A stretch of 64,000 nucleotides of DNA from Kordiimonas laminariae (GCF_023008165.1 NZ_JAKQZA010000002.1:186001-250000); one strand, 5' to 3'. Shown: positions 1 to 9,472, counted from the stretch's first letter. Notes: generated by a model not told the origin, from the sequence alone. A program made the numbers and translations.

Positions 1-761
1 GCTTTATCTGTCACGGAAACACTAATGGCCTTGGCACCATACTTTTCTGCGGCCTTTTGAAGTTCATCTTTATACGGATGGTCGATACCATAAATGGCAA
101 AACCATCTTGTTTCAACGCTCCAAAAATAGAAGCCTTTTCTTCTGCAATATCAGATACATTCGCAAATGAAGCCTGATGCGCTGATCCAACTGTGGTAAC
201 AATTGCTACATCAGGCTGAACCTTGGTAGCCTCCCGAATAATTTCACCTGGCTTATTCATTCCAAGCTCGAAAACTCCAAACCTGCTTTCTCTTGGCATT
301 CGCGCTAGGGAAAGCGGCACCCCAACGTGATTATTGAAGCTCTTTATACTCGAATGAGTATCACCAACCAACGCCAAACACTGACGAAGAGCCTGTACCA
401 CACTGGTTTTGCCTGCACTCCCAGTAACACCTATTATACCAGCAGGCGCACGGCCACGGGCATGATGTGCCATACGAACGAGCGCACAAGAAGTATCATC
501 AACAAAGACGAGACGATTATCGCCTTCTTTTACACCCTTTGGCGTTTCTGAAACAATGGCCGCGACAGCGCCCTTTTCAAATGCTTTGGCAACAAAATCA
601 TGGCCATTAAGCGCTTCACCTTTCAGTGCAACAAACAAATCACCTGGTAAGATGTCCCTGCTATCAACTTGCAAGCCATCAGCATACCAAGGCCGGGCGG
701 TTAACGCACCACATGTGGCATTGATTTCAGCAGCGGTCCAAAGTGGTGTACCAATCTCCAT
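1..761 (-). CDS. murF: UDP-N-acetylmuramoyl-tripeptide--D-Ala-D-Ala ligase (N-terminal part, cut by window edge)
   Basis: Cytoplasmic Mur ligase that adds D-Ala-D-Ala to UDP-MurNAc-tripeptide in peptidoglycan precursor synthesis. About 253 N-terminal residues are present. The gene runs off the left edge, so the C-terminal domain is missing. Visible motifs are the P-loop GSAGKTSV, the Mur-ligase segment SFNNHVGVPLSLAR and the ELGMN motif. The ATG at 761 lies one base after the murE stop and has a very strong purine-rich Shine-Dalgarno (GGGGAGGGGG). It follows murE in the usual dcw order, so it is surely co-transcribed. The family and position both support the call. Confidence 0.95.
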   Translation of the reverse strand, partial: MEIGTPLWTAAEINATCGALTARPWYADGLQVDSRDILPGDLFVALKGEALNGHDFVAKAFEKGAVAAIVSETPKGVKEGDNRLVFVDDTSCALVRMAHHARGRAPAGIIGVTGSAGKTSVVQALRQCLALVGDTHSSIKSFNNHVGVPLSLARMPRESRFGVFELGMNKPGEIIREATKVQPDVAIVTTVGSAHQASFANVSDIAEEKASIFGALKQDGFAIYGIDHPYKDELQKAAEKYGAKAISVSVTDK

Positions 762-762
762 G

Positions 763-2208
763 TTATGCCCCCTCCCCAAGTACAGCTTTCACAGCATCAA
801 CATCTGAGAATGGCAAAATTTCATTCCCCACAATCTGTCCGGTTTCATGGCCTTTACCAGCCACAATCAACATGTCACCACTGCCCATATTCTCTATTGC
901 TTTTGCGATAGCTTCAGCGCGGTCACCAACTTCCATGGCTCCTTGGGCTGCGATCATAATCTGTTCACGAATTACAGATGCCTCTTCGCTGCGGGGATTA
1001 TCATCGGTCACATAAACCGTATCTGCGAGTTTGCTGGCGATTTCTCCCATTTGCGGGCGCTTACCTGCGTCACGGTCTCCGCCACATCCGAAAACCACAT
1101 GCAGTTTATTCGGCCGGTGTGCACGTGCTGCCTTCAGAACAGTACGAAGGCCATCCGGTGTATGCGCATAATCAACGAACACAGCGCCGCCCTTAGAGGT
1201 CAAACCAATCAATTCCATGCGTCCAGGCACACCATTCAGCCGCTCCATAGCGTCAACACTGGCAGAAACTTTTCCACCACATGCATGTACTAAACCAAGC
1301 GCCATCAAAACGTTATGAGCCTGAAAACCACCAATCAGAGGTAGCTTCACTTCATAACGCCCACCATCAATGGTAAATTCAATAACCTGCCCATCAGCCA
1401 CAACACGTTGCTCAACAAGATGGATTGAGGCTCCCTCACGTTTTCCAACAGTTATACGGCTAAGGTTACGCGCCCACGCCACATCATCGAGCGTAGCGCC
1501 CCAGTGATCATCCACATTAATCACGGCACCATCACCTGGCATTAATAGCTCTGCAAACATGCGAGCTTTCGCGTAAAAATAGCCAAATTCAGTTTGGTGG
1601 TAATCCAGATGATCCCGCGTAAGGTTTGTAAAACCGGCTGCACTTAAATTTAGCCCATCTAATCGGTTTTGGTCCAAACCATGACTAGACGCTTCTACAG
1701 CAACATGCTGAACACCTTTTTCAGCAAGCTGAGCCATGGCACCATACAAATCAACCGGGTCCGGTGTTGTTAAACCGCCATCTATTTGCAGCTGCCCAGA
1801 TTTAACACCCAGAGTTCCTATACTTGCAGCTTCAACACCGTTCAGTTGCCAAAGCTGCCGAACAAAATCAGCGACAGATGTTTTCCCGTTTGTTCCTGTA
1901 ATAGCCACCTGCACTTCTGGTTGGGTGCCACAAAACCGCGCGGCTAACTCGGCATAGCGTTTACGTGGGTTTTTATCTTCAACAAAAGCGACATGATCAG
2001 GCACTACAGCATCTGGTGTAGACAAAATAGACGTCGCGCCGGACCGAATAGCATCTTCGATAAACTTGCGACCATCCGTATGGCTACCTGGCAGAGCAAC
2101 AAACATATTGCCCGGCTTCACTGCACGGCTATCCACGGTAAGGCCAGACACAATTGTATCGCCCTTCACCCCATTTCCGCCAAGCAGCTCTGCAAGCTTA
2201 TATGTCAT
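763..2208 (-). CDS. murE: UDP-N-acetylmuramoyl-L-alanyl-D-glutamate--2,6-diaminopimelate ligase
   Basis: Cytoplasmic Mur ligase that adds the third residue of the peptidoglycan stem peptide. The P-loop GTNGKTSV lies near residue 105, and the substrate-selecting motif DNPR is present. DNPR is the signature of meso-diaminopimelate rather than lysine addition, so the wall is meso-DAP type. An in-frame start exists at 2244 but would overlap ftsI. I chose the ATG at 2208 (protein starts MTYKLAELL), 13 bases after the ftsI stop, with AGAGGCAAAG as ribosome site. At 481 residues it has normal family length. Confidence 0.95.
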   Translation of the reverse strand: MTYKLAELLGGNGVKGDTIVSGLTVDSRAVKPGNMFVALPGSHTDGRKFIEDAIRSGATSILSTPDAVVPDHVAFVEDKNPRKRYAELAARFCGTQPEVQVAITGTNGKTSVADFVRQLWQLNGVEAASIGTLGVKSGQLQIDGGLTTPDPVDLYGAMAQLAEKGVQHVAVEASSHGLDQNRLDGLNLSAAGFTNLTRDHLDYHQTEFGYFYAKARMFAELLMPGDGAVINVDDHWGATLDDVAWARNLSRITVGKREGASIHLVEQRVVADGQVIEFTIDGGRYEVKLPLIGGFQAHNVLMALGLVHACGGKVSASVDAMERLNGVPGRMELIGLTSKGGAVFVDYAHTPDGLRTVLKAARAHRPNKLHVVFGCGGDRDAGKRPQMGEIASKLADTVYVTDDNPRSEEASVIREQIMIAAQGAMEVGDRAEAIAKAIENMGSGDMLIVAGKGHETGQIVGNEILPFSDVDAVKAVLGEGA

Positions 2209-2221
2209 ACTAGCTTTGCCT

Positions 2222-3919
2222 CTATTTTTTCTTCTTGTCTTCAATCAACAAGGCCACATCCTGATATAGCCCTGCATCTTCCTGTTTGGGTGACACACCA
2301 AGCAGTGGTGCCGACCTCAAGATCACATTTCGAACAACTGGCGCAGCTACCCAGCCGCCAGAACGGTACCCGAATGTTTCTTTCGTCCCTTTAGGCTCAT
2401 CCAACAGTGCAAAAACTGCATACTGAGGATCATCCATCGGGAACACGCCCATGAAAGAAGAAATCAACTTCTTCCGAGCGTAGCCTCCAGCAATTGCCTT
2501 CTCTGCCGTGCCTGTCTTACCGCCGACACGATAACCAACAGCATCTGCACGCCCACCAGTACCTTTGGTAACTGCCATCCGCAGAAGCTGGCGAATTTTC
2601 CGGCTAGTATCCGGAGCGATTACCTGCTTGCCAGTTTGCCAATTCTCTGGATTGTGAACGAGCGTTGGTGTCATCAAACGCCCACCATTCACCATCGCAG
2701 AAATACCTGATGCAAGCTGAAGTGGGCTAACAGCTAACCCATGCCCATATGAAATGGTCATTGTGGAAGATTTACGCCAAACTGGTGGCACAAGCGGGGC
2801 ACCTACCTCTGTAAGCTCAACATTTGCTGGCTGAAGGAGACCTAATTCACCAAGAAACTCTTGCTGACGCTCAGTTCCGATATCTAGTGCCATCTGCGCT
2901 GTACCGATATTTGAAGAGAATGTAAAAATCTCAGGGACCGTTAGATAGCGCTCTTTAGGGTGATCATCTCTGATAAGAAAACGAGAGATACGAAGCGGCT
3001 TTGTGGCATCATAGCCATCTTCCATTGATACAACGCCGTCATCCAAGGCATTCGCAAAAGTAAAGGTTTTAAACGTGGAACCTAGTTCATAAACGCCTTT
3101 GGTTGCCCGGTTAAACTTCTCTGTATCAGCAACACCTCGTACATTGTTTGGATCATAATCAGGAAGTGAAACCATTGCGATCACTTCACCAGTTGAAACA
3201 TCCATAACAAGACCAGCGCCACCAATTGCCTGATAAGCACGCATCGCAGCCTGCAATTCATCTGCAAGCGCATACTGAACGCGAATATCCAGTGAAAGCT
3301 GAAGCTGTTCAGACGTACGAGACTTATCGCCAAGCTTTGCATCAAAGAAATGCTCAACACCACCTAGCCCATTACCGTCCACGTCTACATAGCCAAGCAC
3401 ATGCGCTGCTAAACGGCCATGTGGATAAATCCGCTCTTCCTCACGCTCAAACTGGAAAGCTGGTTCGCCAATCGCGTTCACTTCCCATTTTTGGCGCGGA
3501 GTTAGTTTGCGCTTAAGCCACACAAACTTCTTGCCAGATGAAAGCTTAGCTTCAACATCAGCATATGAGAGCTCCGGCAGTATAGAAACTAATTGACGTG
3601 CAGCTTCTTGGGGATCTTTGATATCTTTTGGTACTGCGTAAAGAGATGCTGTTTCAAGGTTTGTAGCAAGAATTTCGCCGTTACGATCGACAATATCAGC
3701 TCGAGCGATCTGAACTTCTGGTACGGTTACTACCTGCCGAGTTGCCGTTACACGGGGTTTAGGCGCACTAACACCAAGCTCGATAGTACGACCAATCATA
3801 ATCAAGAATGCAAAACAGAACAGAACAACGCCTATCATCAAACGATTGCGAGCAATTTCAATCGCTGAACGACGGTGAGTTTCAGTAGTCATATTATGAT
3901 ATGCGGATACTGTGTTCAC
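2222..3919 (-). CDS. ftsI: Septal peptidoglycan transpeptidase FtsI (PBP3)
   Basis: Class B penicillin-binding protein that cross-links septal peptidoglycan. It is anchored by one N-terminal membrane segment (about residues 27-48) with the catalytic domain in the periplasm. The acyl-serine motif STFK starts at S281, with SSN further on and KTGT near residue 470, in the correct order. The dimerisation/pedestal domain precedes them. The start is a GTG at 3919 whose GTGA overlaps the ftsL stop, with GAAGGG upstream. An ATG at 3892 is the alternative but lacks a ribosome site. The overlap implies translational coupling to ftsL. Length (565 aa) is typical. Confidence 0.95.
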   Translation of the reverse strand: MNTVSAYHNMTTETHRRSAIEIARNRLMIGVVLFCFAFLIMIGRTIELGVSAPKPRVTATRQVVTVPEVQIARADIVDRNGEILATNLETASLYAVPKDIKDPQEAARQLVSILPELSYADVEAKLSSGKKFVWLKRKLTPRQKWEVNAIGEPAFQFEREEERIYPHGRLAAHVLGYVDVDGNGLGGVEHFFDAKLGDKSRTSEQLQLSLDIRVQYALADELQAAMRAYQAIGGAGLVMDVSTGEVIAMVSLPDYDPNNVRGVADTEKFNRATKGVYELGSTFKTFTFANALDDGVVSMEDGYDATKPLRISRFLIRDDHPKERYLTVPEIFTFSSNIGTAQMALDIGTERQQEFLGELGLLQPANVELTEVGAPLVPPVWRKSSTMTISYGHGLAVSPLQLASGISAMVNGGRLMTPTLVHNPENWQTGKQVIAPDTSRKIRQLLRMAVTKGTGGRADAVGYRVGGKTGTAEKAIAGGYARKKLISSFMGVFPMDDPQYAVFALLDEPKGTKETFGYRSGGWVAAPVVRNVILRSAPLLGVSPKQEDAGLYQDVALLIEDKKKK

Positions 3920-4305
3920 AGGGTTTGCCCTTCTGTTTGCTTACTTTTCTTTTCCTTGCTTGATTTCAATTCCTTTTGCGCAGCGGGTAGAAGCACACCC
4001 TCGCCTGCCTCGACTTCCAATCCTTTCGGTCGGAACGGGATCAAAGAAGGATCAGCAATAATTTGCTTTGCCCGCGGCGGCATCAATGCCAGAAAACGAA
4101 TAGAACGATCCTGAAGAACTTGAGGTGTCGTGAGATATGCCCACTCGGCTTCAAGCACCCTAATTGCCTCACGGTCCTGTTTAATCTGCCGGGCAATCTC
4201 TTTCACATTATCTACTTTGTTCTGAACTGTGATTTTGAGCTGAAGAACAGCCGCACCTGATGCAATAGCAGTCGCTGCCGCAAAGATTGTGAGCGTTTTA
4301 CGCAT
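3916..4305 (-). CDS. ftsL: Cell division protein FtsL
   Basis: Small bitopic divisome protein. A short N-terminus is followed by a membrane segment (about residues 3-22), then a heptad-rich periplasmic coiled coil with Leu/Ile/Val positions (QNKVDNVKEIARQIKQD). It ends in a charged tail. FtsL acts with FtsB and FtsQ to recruit and activate FtsWI; that is family knowledge. The sequence is poorly conserved as usual, so the call leans on size, topology and the rsmH-ftsL-ftsI order. I use the ATG at 4305 (MRKTLTIFA), which overlaps the rsmH end by 8 bases. The longer reading start at 4347 lies inside rsmH. Confidence 0.85.
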   Translation of the reverse strand: MRKTLTIFAAATAIASGAAVLQLKITVQNKVDNVKEIARQIKQDREAIRVLEAEWAYLTTPQVLQDRSIRFLALMPPRAKQIIADPSLIPFRPKGLEVEAGEGVLLPAAQKELKSSKEKKSKQTEGQTL

Positions 4306-5287
4306 GCCACGCCCCCTTTGCTGATGCTCCAGTACGCTCAGCCACACGCAACCGCGAAGACCGAGCCCTAGGATTCACATCCAGCTCGTCGTCGGAGGGC
4401 TTAACAGCCCCCTTCTTGATTTGGCGAAAAGATGGCTCTGGCCCCATATCAATGGGCCCCGGCATATGACGGGAACCACCGGATGAACGGCCAGAGCGCT
4501 CTGCCATAAACTGCTTTACAATTCGGTCTTCAAGCGAGTGGAATGACACCACAACAAGACGGCCATCTTCGGCAATAATTTCTTCTGCCCCAGCAAGACC
4601 ACGGCGCAATTCACCCAGCTCGTCATTCACATGAATACGGAGTGCCTGAAACGTGCGTGTCGCAGGGTGAACTTGTTTCTGCCCTTTCTTACGCTGGCCA
4701 AACCCTAGAATTCTCTCAATAAGACCTGCCAACTGCCGAGTGGTGGTGAAGGGCTCTTCTTCACGGTCTTTAACAATAGCTGCGGCAATTTTACGGGACT
4801 GGCGTTCTTCACCATAATCATAAATGATATTCGCAAGTGTATCCTGCCCATAGGTATTAACTACATCCGCCGCTGTTTCACCATCTTGCGCCATGCGCAT
4901 ATCAAGCGGGCCATCTTCCCGGAAAGAGAAACCACGCTCTGCTTCATCAAGCTGGAAGGAAGAAACACCTATATCCAGCATCACGCCGTCTACTTTATTG
5001 ATGCCTACCTCAGGCAACAGCGTAGCCATATCGCCGAAGCATCCTTCGACAATCTGGAAACGCCCGGGGAATTCTTTGGCAAACTCTTCAGCACGCTTGA
5101 TTGCATCTGGATCGCGGTCAATAGCAATCACTTTGCAATCTGCTGCCTCCAACACGGCGCGGCAATAGCCGCCTGCGCCAAACGTACCATCCACATACAC
5201 TTCGCCGTCTACAGGTTTTAGTGCATGAACAACTTCATTCAGGAGAACTGGAATATGCTTACCGCCTTTTGCGCGCACGTTATCCAT
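4298..5287 (-). CDS. rsmH: 16S rRNA (cytosine-1402-N4)-methyltransferase
   Basis: SAM-dependent methyltransferase that modifies C1402 in the 16S rRNA decoding centre (formerly mraW). It opens with HIPVLLNEVV, has the SAM-binding segment DGTFGAGGYCRAVLE, and later VDGVMLDIGVSSFQLD and VVVSFHSLEDRIVK, all hallmark RsmH blocks. The ATG at 5287 overlaps the mraZ TGA by one base (TGATG) with GGGGGAGGG upstream. A GTG one codon earlier is possible. At 329 residues it is full length. It lies between mraZ and ftsL as in most bacteria. Confidence 0.96.
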   Translation of the reverse strand: MDNVRAKGGKHIPVLLNEVVHALKPVDGEVYVDGTFGAGGYCRAVLEAADCKVIAIDRDPDAIKRAEEFAKEFPGRFQIVEGCFGDMATLLPEVGINKVDGVMLDIGVSSFQLDEAERGFSFREDGPLDMRMAQDGETAADVVNTYGQDTLANIIYDYGEERQSRKIAAAIVKDREEEPFTTTRQLAGLIERILGFGQRKKGQKQVHPATRTFQALRIHVNDELGELRRGLAGAEEIIAEDGRLVVVSFHSLEDRIVKQFMAERSGRSSGGSRHMPGPIDMGPEPSFRQIKKGAVKPSDDELDVNPRARSSRLRVAERTGASAKGAWHA

Positions 5288-5754
5288 CACTTTTGCGGCC
5301 CTCCCCCGAAAGCTGGAAGAGTCGGTGCTTTTTGCGCCGCGAGTGTCATTTGCTCTTCTCTATGAAGTTTATAGGCATCTGGCGCCCAAATCTGAAACTT
5401 GCGGCCAATACCCACAAAAGTCGCTTGACCATCAATCCCGGCAAATTCTTTAAGCTCCGCAGGCAACATCACACGCCCCTCAGGGTCGAACGAAAGCTGG
5501 GAAGCGCCGGCAAGAATGGCGGTGGCGACGGACATTTGATCAGGGTCGAAAGGACCAAAGTCGCCGTAGAGCCGGTCAGAAAGTTGTTCAAGGAAAGAGA
5601 TATCAGCGCCTTCGATGCAAGGCATATTAAAAGGTTGGTAAACGACAACACCAGCGAAGAGGCTCTGGGATACGGCGTTACGAAACGGCGCAGGAATGGA
5701 CACACGTCCCTTCTTGTCGACCTTATTCGTAAATGTGGACAGGAAAAATGCCAT
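5287..5754 (-). CDS. mraZ: Transcriptional regulator MraZ
   Basis: First gene of the division cluster: a DNA-binding protein of the AbrB/SpoVT-like MraZ family that binds repeated TGGGN boxes in its own promoter. There are two MraZ half-domains: the first contains VDKKGRVSIPAPFR (residues 12-25) and the second contains DPEGRVMLPAELKEFAG. The ATG at 5754 (MAFFLSTF) follows an AGGGGCGAG ribosome site; the longer in-frame start at 5814 is not family-like. The TGGGA boxes upstream at 5836-5881 fit autoregulation of the cluster. Confidence 0.94.
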   Translation of the reverse strand: MAFFLSTFTNKVDKKGRVSIPAPFRNAVSQSLFAGVVVYQPFNMPCIEGADISFLEQLSDRLYGDFGPFDPDQMSVATAILAGASQLSFDPEGRVMLPAELKEFAGIDGQATFVGIGRKFQIWAPDAYKLHREEQMTLAAQKAPTLPAFGGGPQK

Positions 5755-5835
5755 TGTCCGCTCGCCCCTCTGATTCCCCCTCGCCATTCGCCGCCAAACG
5801 AAAAGCAAGCACATAGATCGTCATCTATGCCCTTA

Positions 5836-5881
5836 TGGGATATCATGGGATTTAATAGTGGGTCAATGGGACTTTATGGGA
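5836..5881. promoter_or_regulatory. Cluster of five TGGGA/TGGGT boxes upstream of mraZ (probable MraZ sites)
   Basis: On the plus strand TGGGA occurs at 5836, 5846, 5867 and 5877, and TGGGT at 5859. The start-to-start steps are 10, 13, 8 and 10 bases. MraZ is known to bind TGGGN repeats about one helical turn apart. The cluster lies 82-127 bases upstream of the mraZ ATG and encloses a TTGACC hexamer (minus strand, 5866-5861) that could be a -35 element. A second, inverted set lies at 6071-6116. Autoregulation is inferred. Confidence 0.7.
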
Positions 5882-6033
5882 CTATATGTATTTTTCTTGG
5901 GCCTTTCCTTTTTTTTAAAATGAAGTTAATTCAGTAAAAACATAGCATTAAGGCCACATGTTCTTTTTATGTTCCTCCGCTTGTAGAATTTTAATTTTCT
6001 AAGCATCAGAACCCGAATACTCCCCAATTCCAC

Positions 6034-6058
6034 AAAAAAAGAGGGCGAAAACGCCCTC
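6034..6058 (-). terminator. Rho-independent terminator downstream of the metalloprotease gene
   Basis: A perfect seven-base stem GAGGGCG/CGCCCTC with an AAAA (plus) or TTTT (minus) loop. On the minus strand it is followed by seven T. It lies about 100 bases beyond the stop of the 6155-8623 gene and insulates it from the mraZ promoter region. Confidence 0.85.
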
Positions 6059-6070
6059 TTTTCCAATTTA

Positions 6071-6116
6071 TCCCATGTTTTCCCATGGAGCCGTCTTACA
6101 AGTGATCCGATTCCCA
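6071..6116. promoter_or_regulatory. Second, inverted set of TGGGA boxes (minus strand)
   Basis: Read on the minus strand, TGGGA occurs at 6085-6081 and 6075-6071, exactly 10 bases apart. A third copy at 6116-6112 is 31 bases (about three helical turns) further off. The orientation is opposite to the five boxes at 5836-5881. The set sits beyond the terminator, in the 3' region of the metalloprotease gene, so its regulatory role is unproven. The 401-base stretch 5755-6154 holds these boxes, the terminator and no credible gene. Confidence 0.45.
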
Positions 6117-6154
6117 TAAAAACCCAGACCACCCCAAGACCAAGATATTACACG

Positions 6155-8623
6155 TCAGTTAAACTCAACAGGTTCACAGTGCCAACATGCCTCTGCTTCA
6201 CCAGAACCAATCGGGCTACCCGGAGGAACATCAGGATTATCTGGATTTTTAACAGCAGGTGTTTTAGCTCTCGCCAAAGCATTCTCAATTCGCACCGCCA
6301 TAGCGCTACCTGCTGAGCTATAGCCGCGGCGCCAATCAATGAAACGCAGCCTTAAATCTTTAAGCGCCTTCATCACCTCTGAACGCACCATCACAGACGT
6401 CCTCGGGCGATCATTAAGCGTAATTAATTGTTCCATCAATCTTGAAGCTACAACGATACGAAGAGCGATTATATTAGCATCATCACCACGTGCTGTGCCC
6501 GTTATAAAATCAATTGTTCGCGCGAGTACAAAGGCCAAATCATTACCACGCCCGGACAGGTTTTGCTCAGCCAAGCGCGCAAGCCGCGCTGGGTGCAGCA
6601 GCGCATCAAACGTAAGGTCCGCAGCTACCGCAGCTGCTTCAGCTTCACTGAATACAGGCCTTGCCACTGCATCAAAAATTTCTCGGTTCCATTGCGGATC
6701 ACCATTTGGACGACCAACCGGTGACAGAACTGTGAGAGTTTCATCACTGATATCAAGCGCCTCAGGCGCAACCGTTTTTAAAAGCCCCTCAAGTGCGGCT
6801 TGTTGTTGTTTCCAATCAACCCGCACAGGTGCATTCCGACCATCACCTTCATGGCGATACTCAAATTCGTATCCGCCCAAAGACTTAGCCGCAGCCTGTA
6901 GCTGATAACGGTGATAAAGATAGAGAGGCACAAATTTAGTTTGCAGCGCCTCGTATGTTTCACCTTTACGGAGATTACGCTCACCAAAATTGCTCATGGC
7001 AATTTCACGCACCTTTAGAACATTATCTAATTCAGCAACGAGATCAGAACCATTATCCCAAAGAGCACCCTTAGCGTGGCCAGTTCCAATATTTCGGCTA
7101 TCAGGATCAGACACATAAAGAAGGCCAGCTTGATCAGCTTCTTTCACCAGCTTTGCTTGCGCTACTTTTTCTTCATCGTCATATTCAGCATAAAGGAATT
7201 TGGTCGCCCAATTATCCCAACCACCAACACCAACGCCGTAAGTACGCGAGAAATCAAGCTGACCACTTCCCACCGCACGCACATCCGGCGCAGGGTAGTC
7301 CATCACGCTGGCACGATCTCCATATGAGCTCCCAGCCATATTGTGAGAAAAGCCAAGAGAGTGGCCAATTTCGTGCGCTGAAAGCTGCCTGATACGTTGA
7401 AGCGCCAACTCTACCGGATCATCTTTCTCACCCGTACCCGTTTTCGATGCACCAGAAAGAGCCTCAAAGATTTTGATATCCTGACGCACACGCAGAGAGC
7501 CCAACAACACAACACCACGCAAAGTTTCACCTGTACGTGGATCATGTAGCGCAGAACCATAAGACCAACCCCGTGTAGCACGGTGCACCCAGTTCACGAC
7601 GTTATACCGAGCATCGAGCGGATGAACGCCTTCAGGCAGAATTTCAGCCCGATACCCACCTGGGAAACCAGCTTTTTCAAAGGCTTCCGTCCACCAATTC
7701 GCACCTTCAAGAAGAGCAGAACGAATAGGTTCCGGAGCACCATTATCAATATAGAAAACGATCGGCTTAATCACATCACCATTTTCATCTTTTTGAAGCC
7801 GGAAACGTCTAGCCAGTTGCACCACCGTATTACCATCAAGCGGGGCTGACATATCCACATATGAAGAAGAAATAACGCCAGCGCGCTCATCAGAATGGCG
7901 TACTTCATAGCCATCATCGGGCATTTTCAAAAAAGTAGTATGAGCAATGAGCGTTACAGAATTAGCATCCGGCGTTGTTGCATAAATTTCACCACCTGGG
8001 TTAGTACCTGCGAAAGTGAGATGAGCATCGAACTCCAGGTTAATCGGGAAAACATGGGCATCTTCCGTGTCCACATAAGAGCGTTTCCCATCAATGCGGT
8101 AGCTCCCCTGATTTCTCCGTTTTAATCTGGCAGCAACGCCTACGGCATCTCGCTTAAGAAAACCACTAAGATCAATCAGTGCCTTACCTGTTTTTTCATC
8201 AAATTCAACAATCGGCGTAGACCAGATAACAGATTCCGAAAAACTGGTTCTGACAGCCTTTTTCTCGGCAGGGTTATCTGCAGATGCCCTAAAGCTTTGG
8301 TTCTCAATAACGGCCAACATGTTCTTGCCAGCGCGGCGGAAGGTTAAAATCTCCGTTCCACCAGGCAAACTACGGTCAAGCCCAAGAGGGTTAGACCCCA
8401 AACCACCTGTTAAATAGTATGCATAAATATAGCGACCAAAGGTATTATCACTGGCTTTGTCAAGCGCCAGTAGAACTTTAGCTCCGTCATGATCAACATA
8501 TGTGGTGATCAATCCATCTTTCTTTTCCAGATCTTTCGTTTTTTCTGCAAAATCTGCAAAGGCAACTGAACTTAATAAAGCCGCTGCACACAAGCCTGAA
8601 ATCAGGTTCCCAACCCTAAACAT
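6155..8623 (-). CDS. Secreted zinc-dependent metalloprotease (DUF5117/DUF4953-like)
   Basis: A large 822-residue exported protease. The N-terminus has a signal peptide (MFRVGNLISG, cut near AFA-DF). A beta-rich region follows, and near residue 415 there is the extended zinc site HEIGHSLGFSHN, the HExxHxxGxxHN pattern of metzincin-like enzymes. VMDYPAPD follows shortly after and resembles a Met-turn. The C-terminal half is helical. The family is common in Bacteroidetes and Alphaproteobacteria and its natural substrate is not known to me. It has its own terminator at 6034-6058. The C-terminus ends CWHCEPVEFN, with two cysteines that could form a disulfide or bind metal. Confidence 0.85.
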   Translation of the reverse strand: MFRVGNLISGLCAAALLSSVAFADFAEKTKDLEKKDGLITTYVDHDGAKVLLALDKASDNTFGRYIYAYYLTGGLGSNPLGLDRSLPGGTEILTFRRAGKNMLAVIENQSFRASADNPAEKKAVRTSFSESVIWSTPIVEFDEKTGKALIDLSGFLKRDAVGVAARLKRRNQGSYRIDGKRSYVDTEDAHVFPINLEFDAHLTFAGTNPGGEIYATTPDANSVTLIAHTTFLKMPDDGYEVRHSDERAGVISSSYVDMSAPLDGNTVVQLARRFRLQKDENGDVIKPIVFYIDNGAPEPIRSALLEGANWWTEAFEKAGFPGGYRAEILPEGVHPLDARYNVVNWVHRATRGWSYGSALHDPRTGETLRGVVLLGSLRVRQDIKIFEALSGASKTGTGEKDDPVELALQRIRQLSAHEIGHSLGFSHNMAGSSYGDRASVMDYPAPDVRAVGSGQLDFSRTYGVGVGGWDNWATKFLYAEYDDEEKVAQAKLVKEADQAGLLYVSDPDSRNIGTGHAKGALWDNGSDLVAELDNVLKVREIAMSNFGERNLRKGETYEALQTKFVPLYLYHRYQLQAAAKSLGGYEFEYRHEGDGRNAPVRVDWKQQQAALEGLLKTVAPEALDISDETLTVLSPVGRPNGDPQWNREIFDAVARPVFSEAEAAAVAADLTFDALLHPARLARLAEQNLSGRGNDLAFVLARTIDFITGTARGDDANIIALRIVVASRLMEQLITLNDRPRTSVMVRSEVMKALKDLRLRFIDWRRGYSSAGSAMAVRIENALARAKTPAVKNPDNPDVPPGSPIGSGEAEACWHCEPVEFN

Positions 8624-8713
8624 ATGTTCTCCCCAAATTGGTTTGATTTCACTCTAAATCAGAAGAAAGCAATTACAAGAGGGACAAACTTATTGTGAGC
8701 ATAAGAAAAGATA

Positions 8714-9089
<376 letters not shown>

Positions 9090-9093
9090 ATGC

Positions 9094-9122
9094 ACATAGC
9101 CATTTTAAGGGAATAACGTCAA
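9094..9122 (-). promoter_or_regulatory. Probable sigma-70 promoter of rnpB
   Basis: Minus strand: TTGACG at 9122-9117, a 17-base spacer, and CTATGT at 9099-9094. Transcription would start at about 9089-9087, matching the 5' end of the P1 helix. The -10 box is weak, but the spacing and position fit well. Confidence 0.6.
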
Positions 9123-9198
9123 GCCTGTTGCATACCAGCCTTATTTCGGGCACAGTCCGCGCTTAAGAGGTACTTGTGACACAGCAAGAGTTTTTATA

Positions 9199-9420
9199 AT
9201 GAAAAAGTTACTAGCAATTGCAGCCCTATTCAGTCTTTCGGCATGCAGCCTTTTTGAAGGCAAGGGCGAAGAAATTATTTTTGATACAACATTGGGTCCT
9301 AAGACCGAAGACCAGATCAAGACACTGCCTTCCAACCTTCAAGGAGATGCAGGCAATGCAAATTATCTTGGTACTGAGCGTAAAGGCCCACAGTTAGAAT
9401 CAGAAGACGGTTCAAAATAA
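9199..9420 (+). CDS. Small lipoprotein, function unknown
   Basis: A 73-residue protein with a lipoprotein signal peptide: MKKLLAIAALFSLSACS contains the lipobox LSAC, so Cys16 would be lipidated. The mature part is about 58 residues, acidic, with no cysteine besides the lipidated one. It includes LGPKTEDQIKTLPSNL. I recognise no family. It is divergent from rnpB and converges on the TetR gene across a shared terminator. The ribosome site is weak (AGAG). Single-gene transcription is likely. It is probably a real gene because of the clean lipobox and the terminator directly after it. Confidence 0.7.
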   Translation: MKKLLAIAALFSLSACSLFEGKGEEIIFDTTLGPKTEDQIKTLPSNLQGDAGNANYLGTERKGPQLESEDGSK

Positions 9421-9441
9421 TTTCTGCACATATCAGATTTC

Positions 9442-9472
9442 AAAAGGCGCACTGATTTTCAGAGCGCCTTTT
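9442..9472. terminator. Bidirectional terminator between the lipoprotein and tetR genes
   Basis: Nine-base stem AAAAGGCGC/GCGCCTTTT with a 13-base loop. U-rich tails occur on both strands. It ends the lipoprotein gene and overlaps the stop codon of the convergent TetR gene. Confidence 0.75.

Noticed and set aside
5926-6132. 68-codon minus-strand frame upstream of mraZ
   Set aside because: It spans the terminator hairpin and MraZ-type boxes, is Arg/Lys/Leu-rich without a family pattern, and has no ribosome site.
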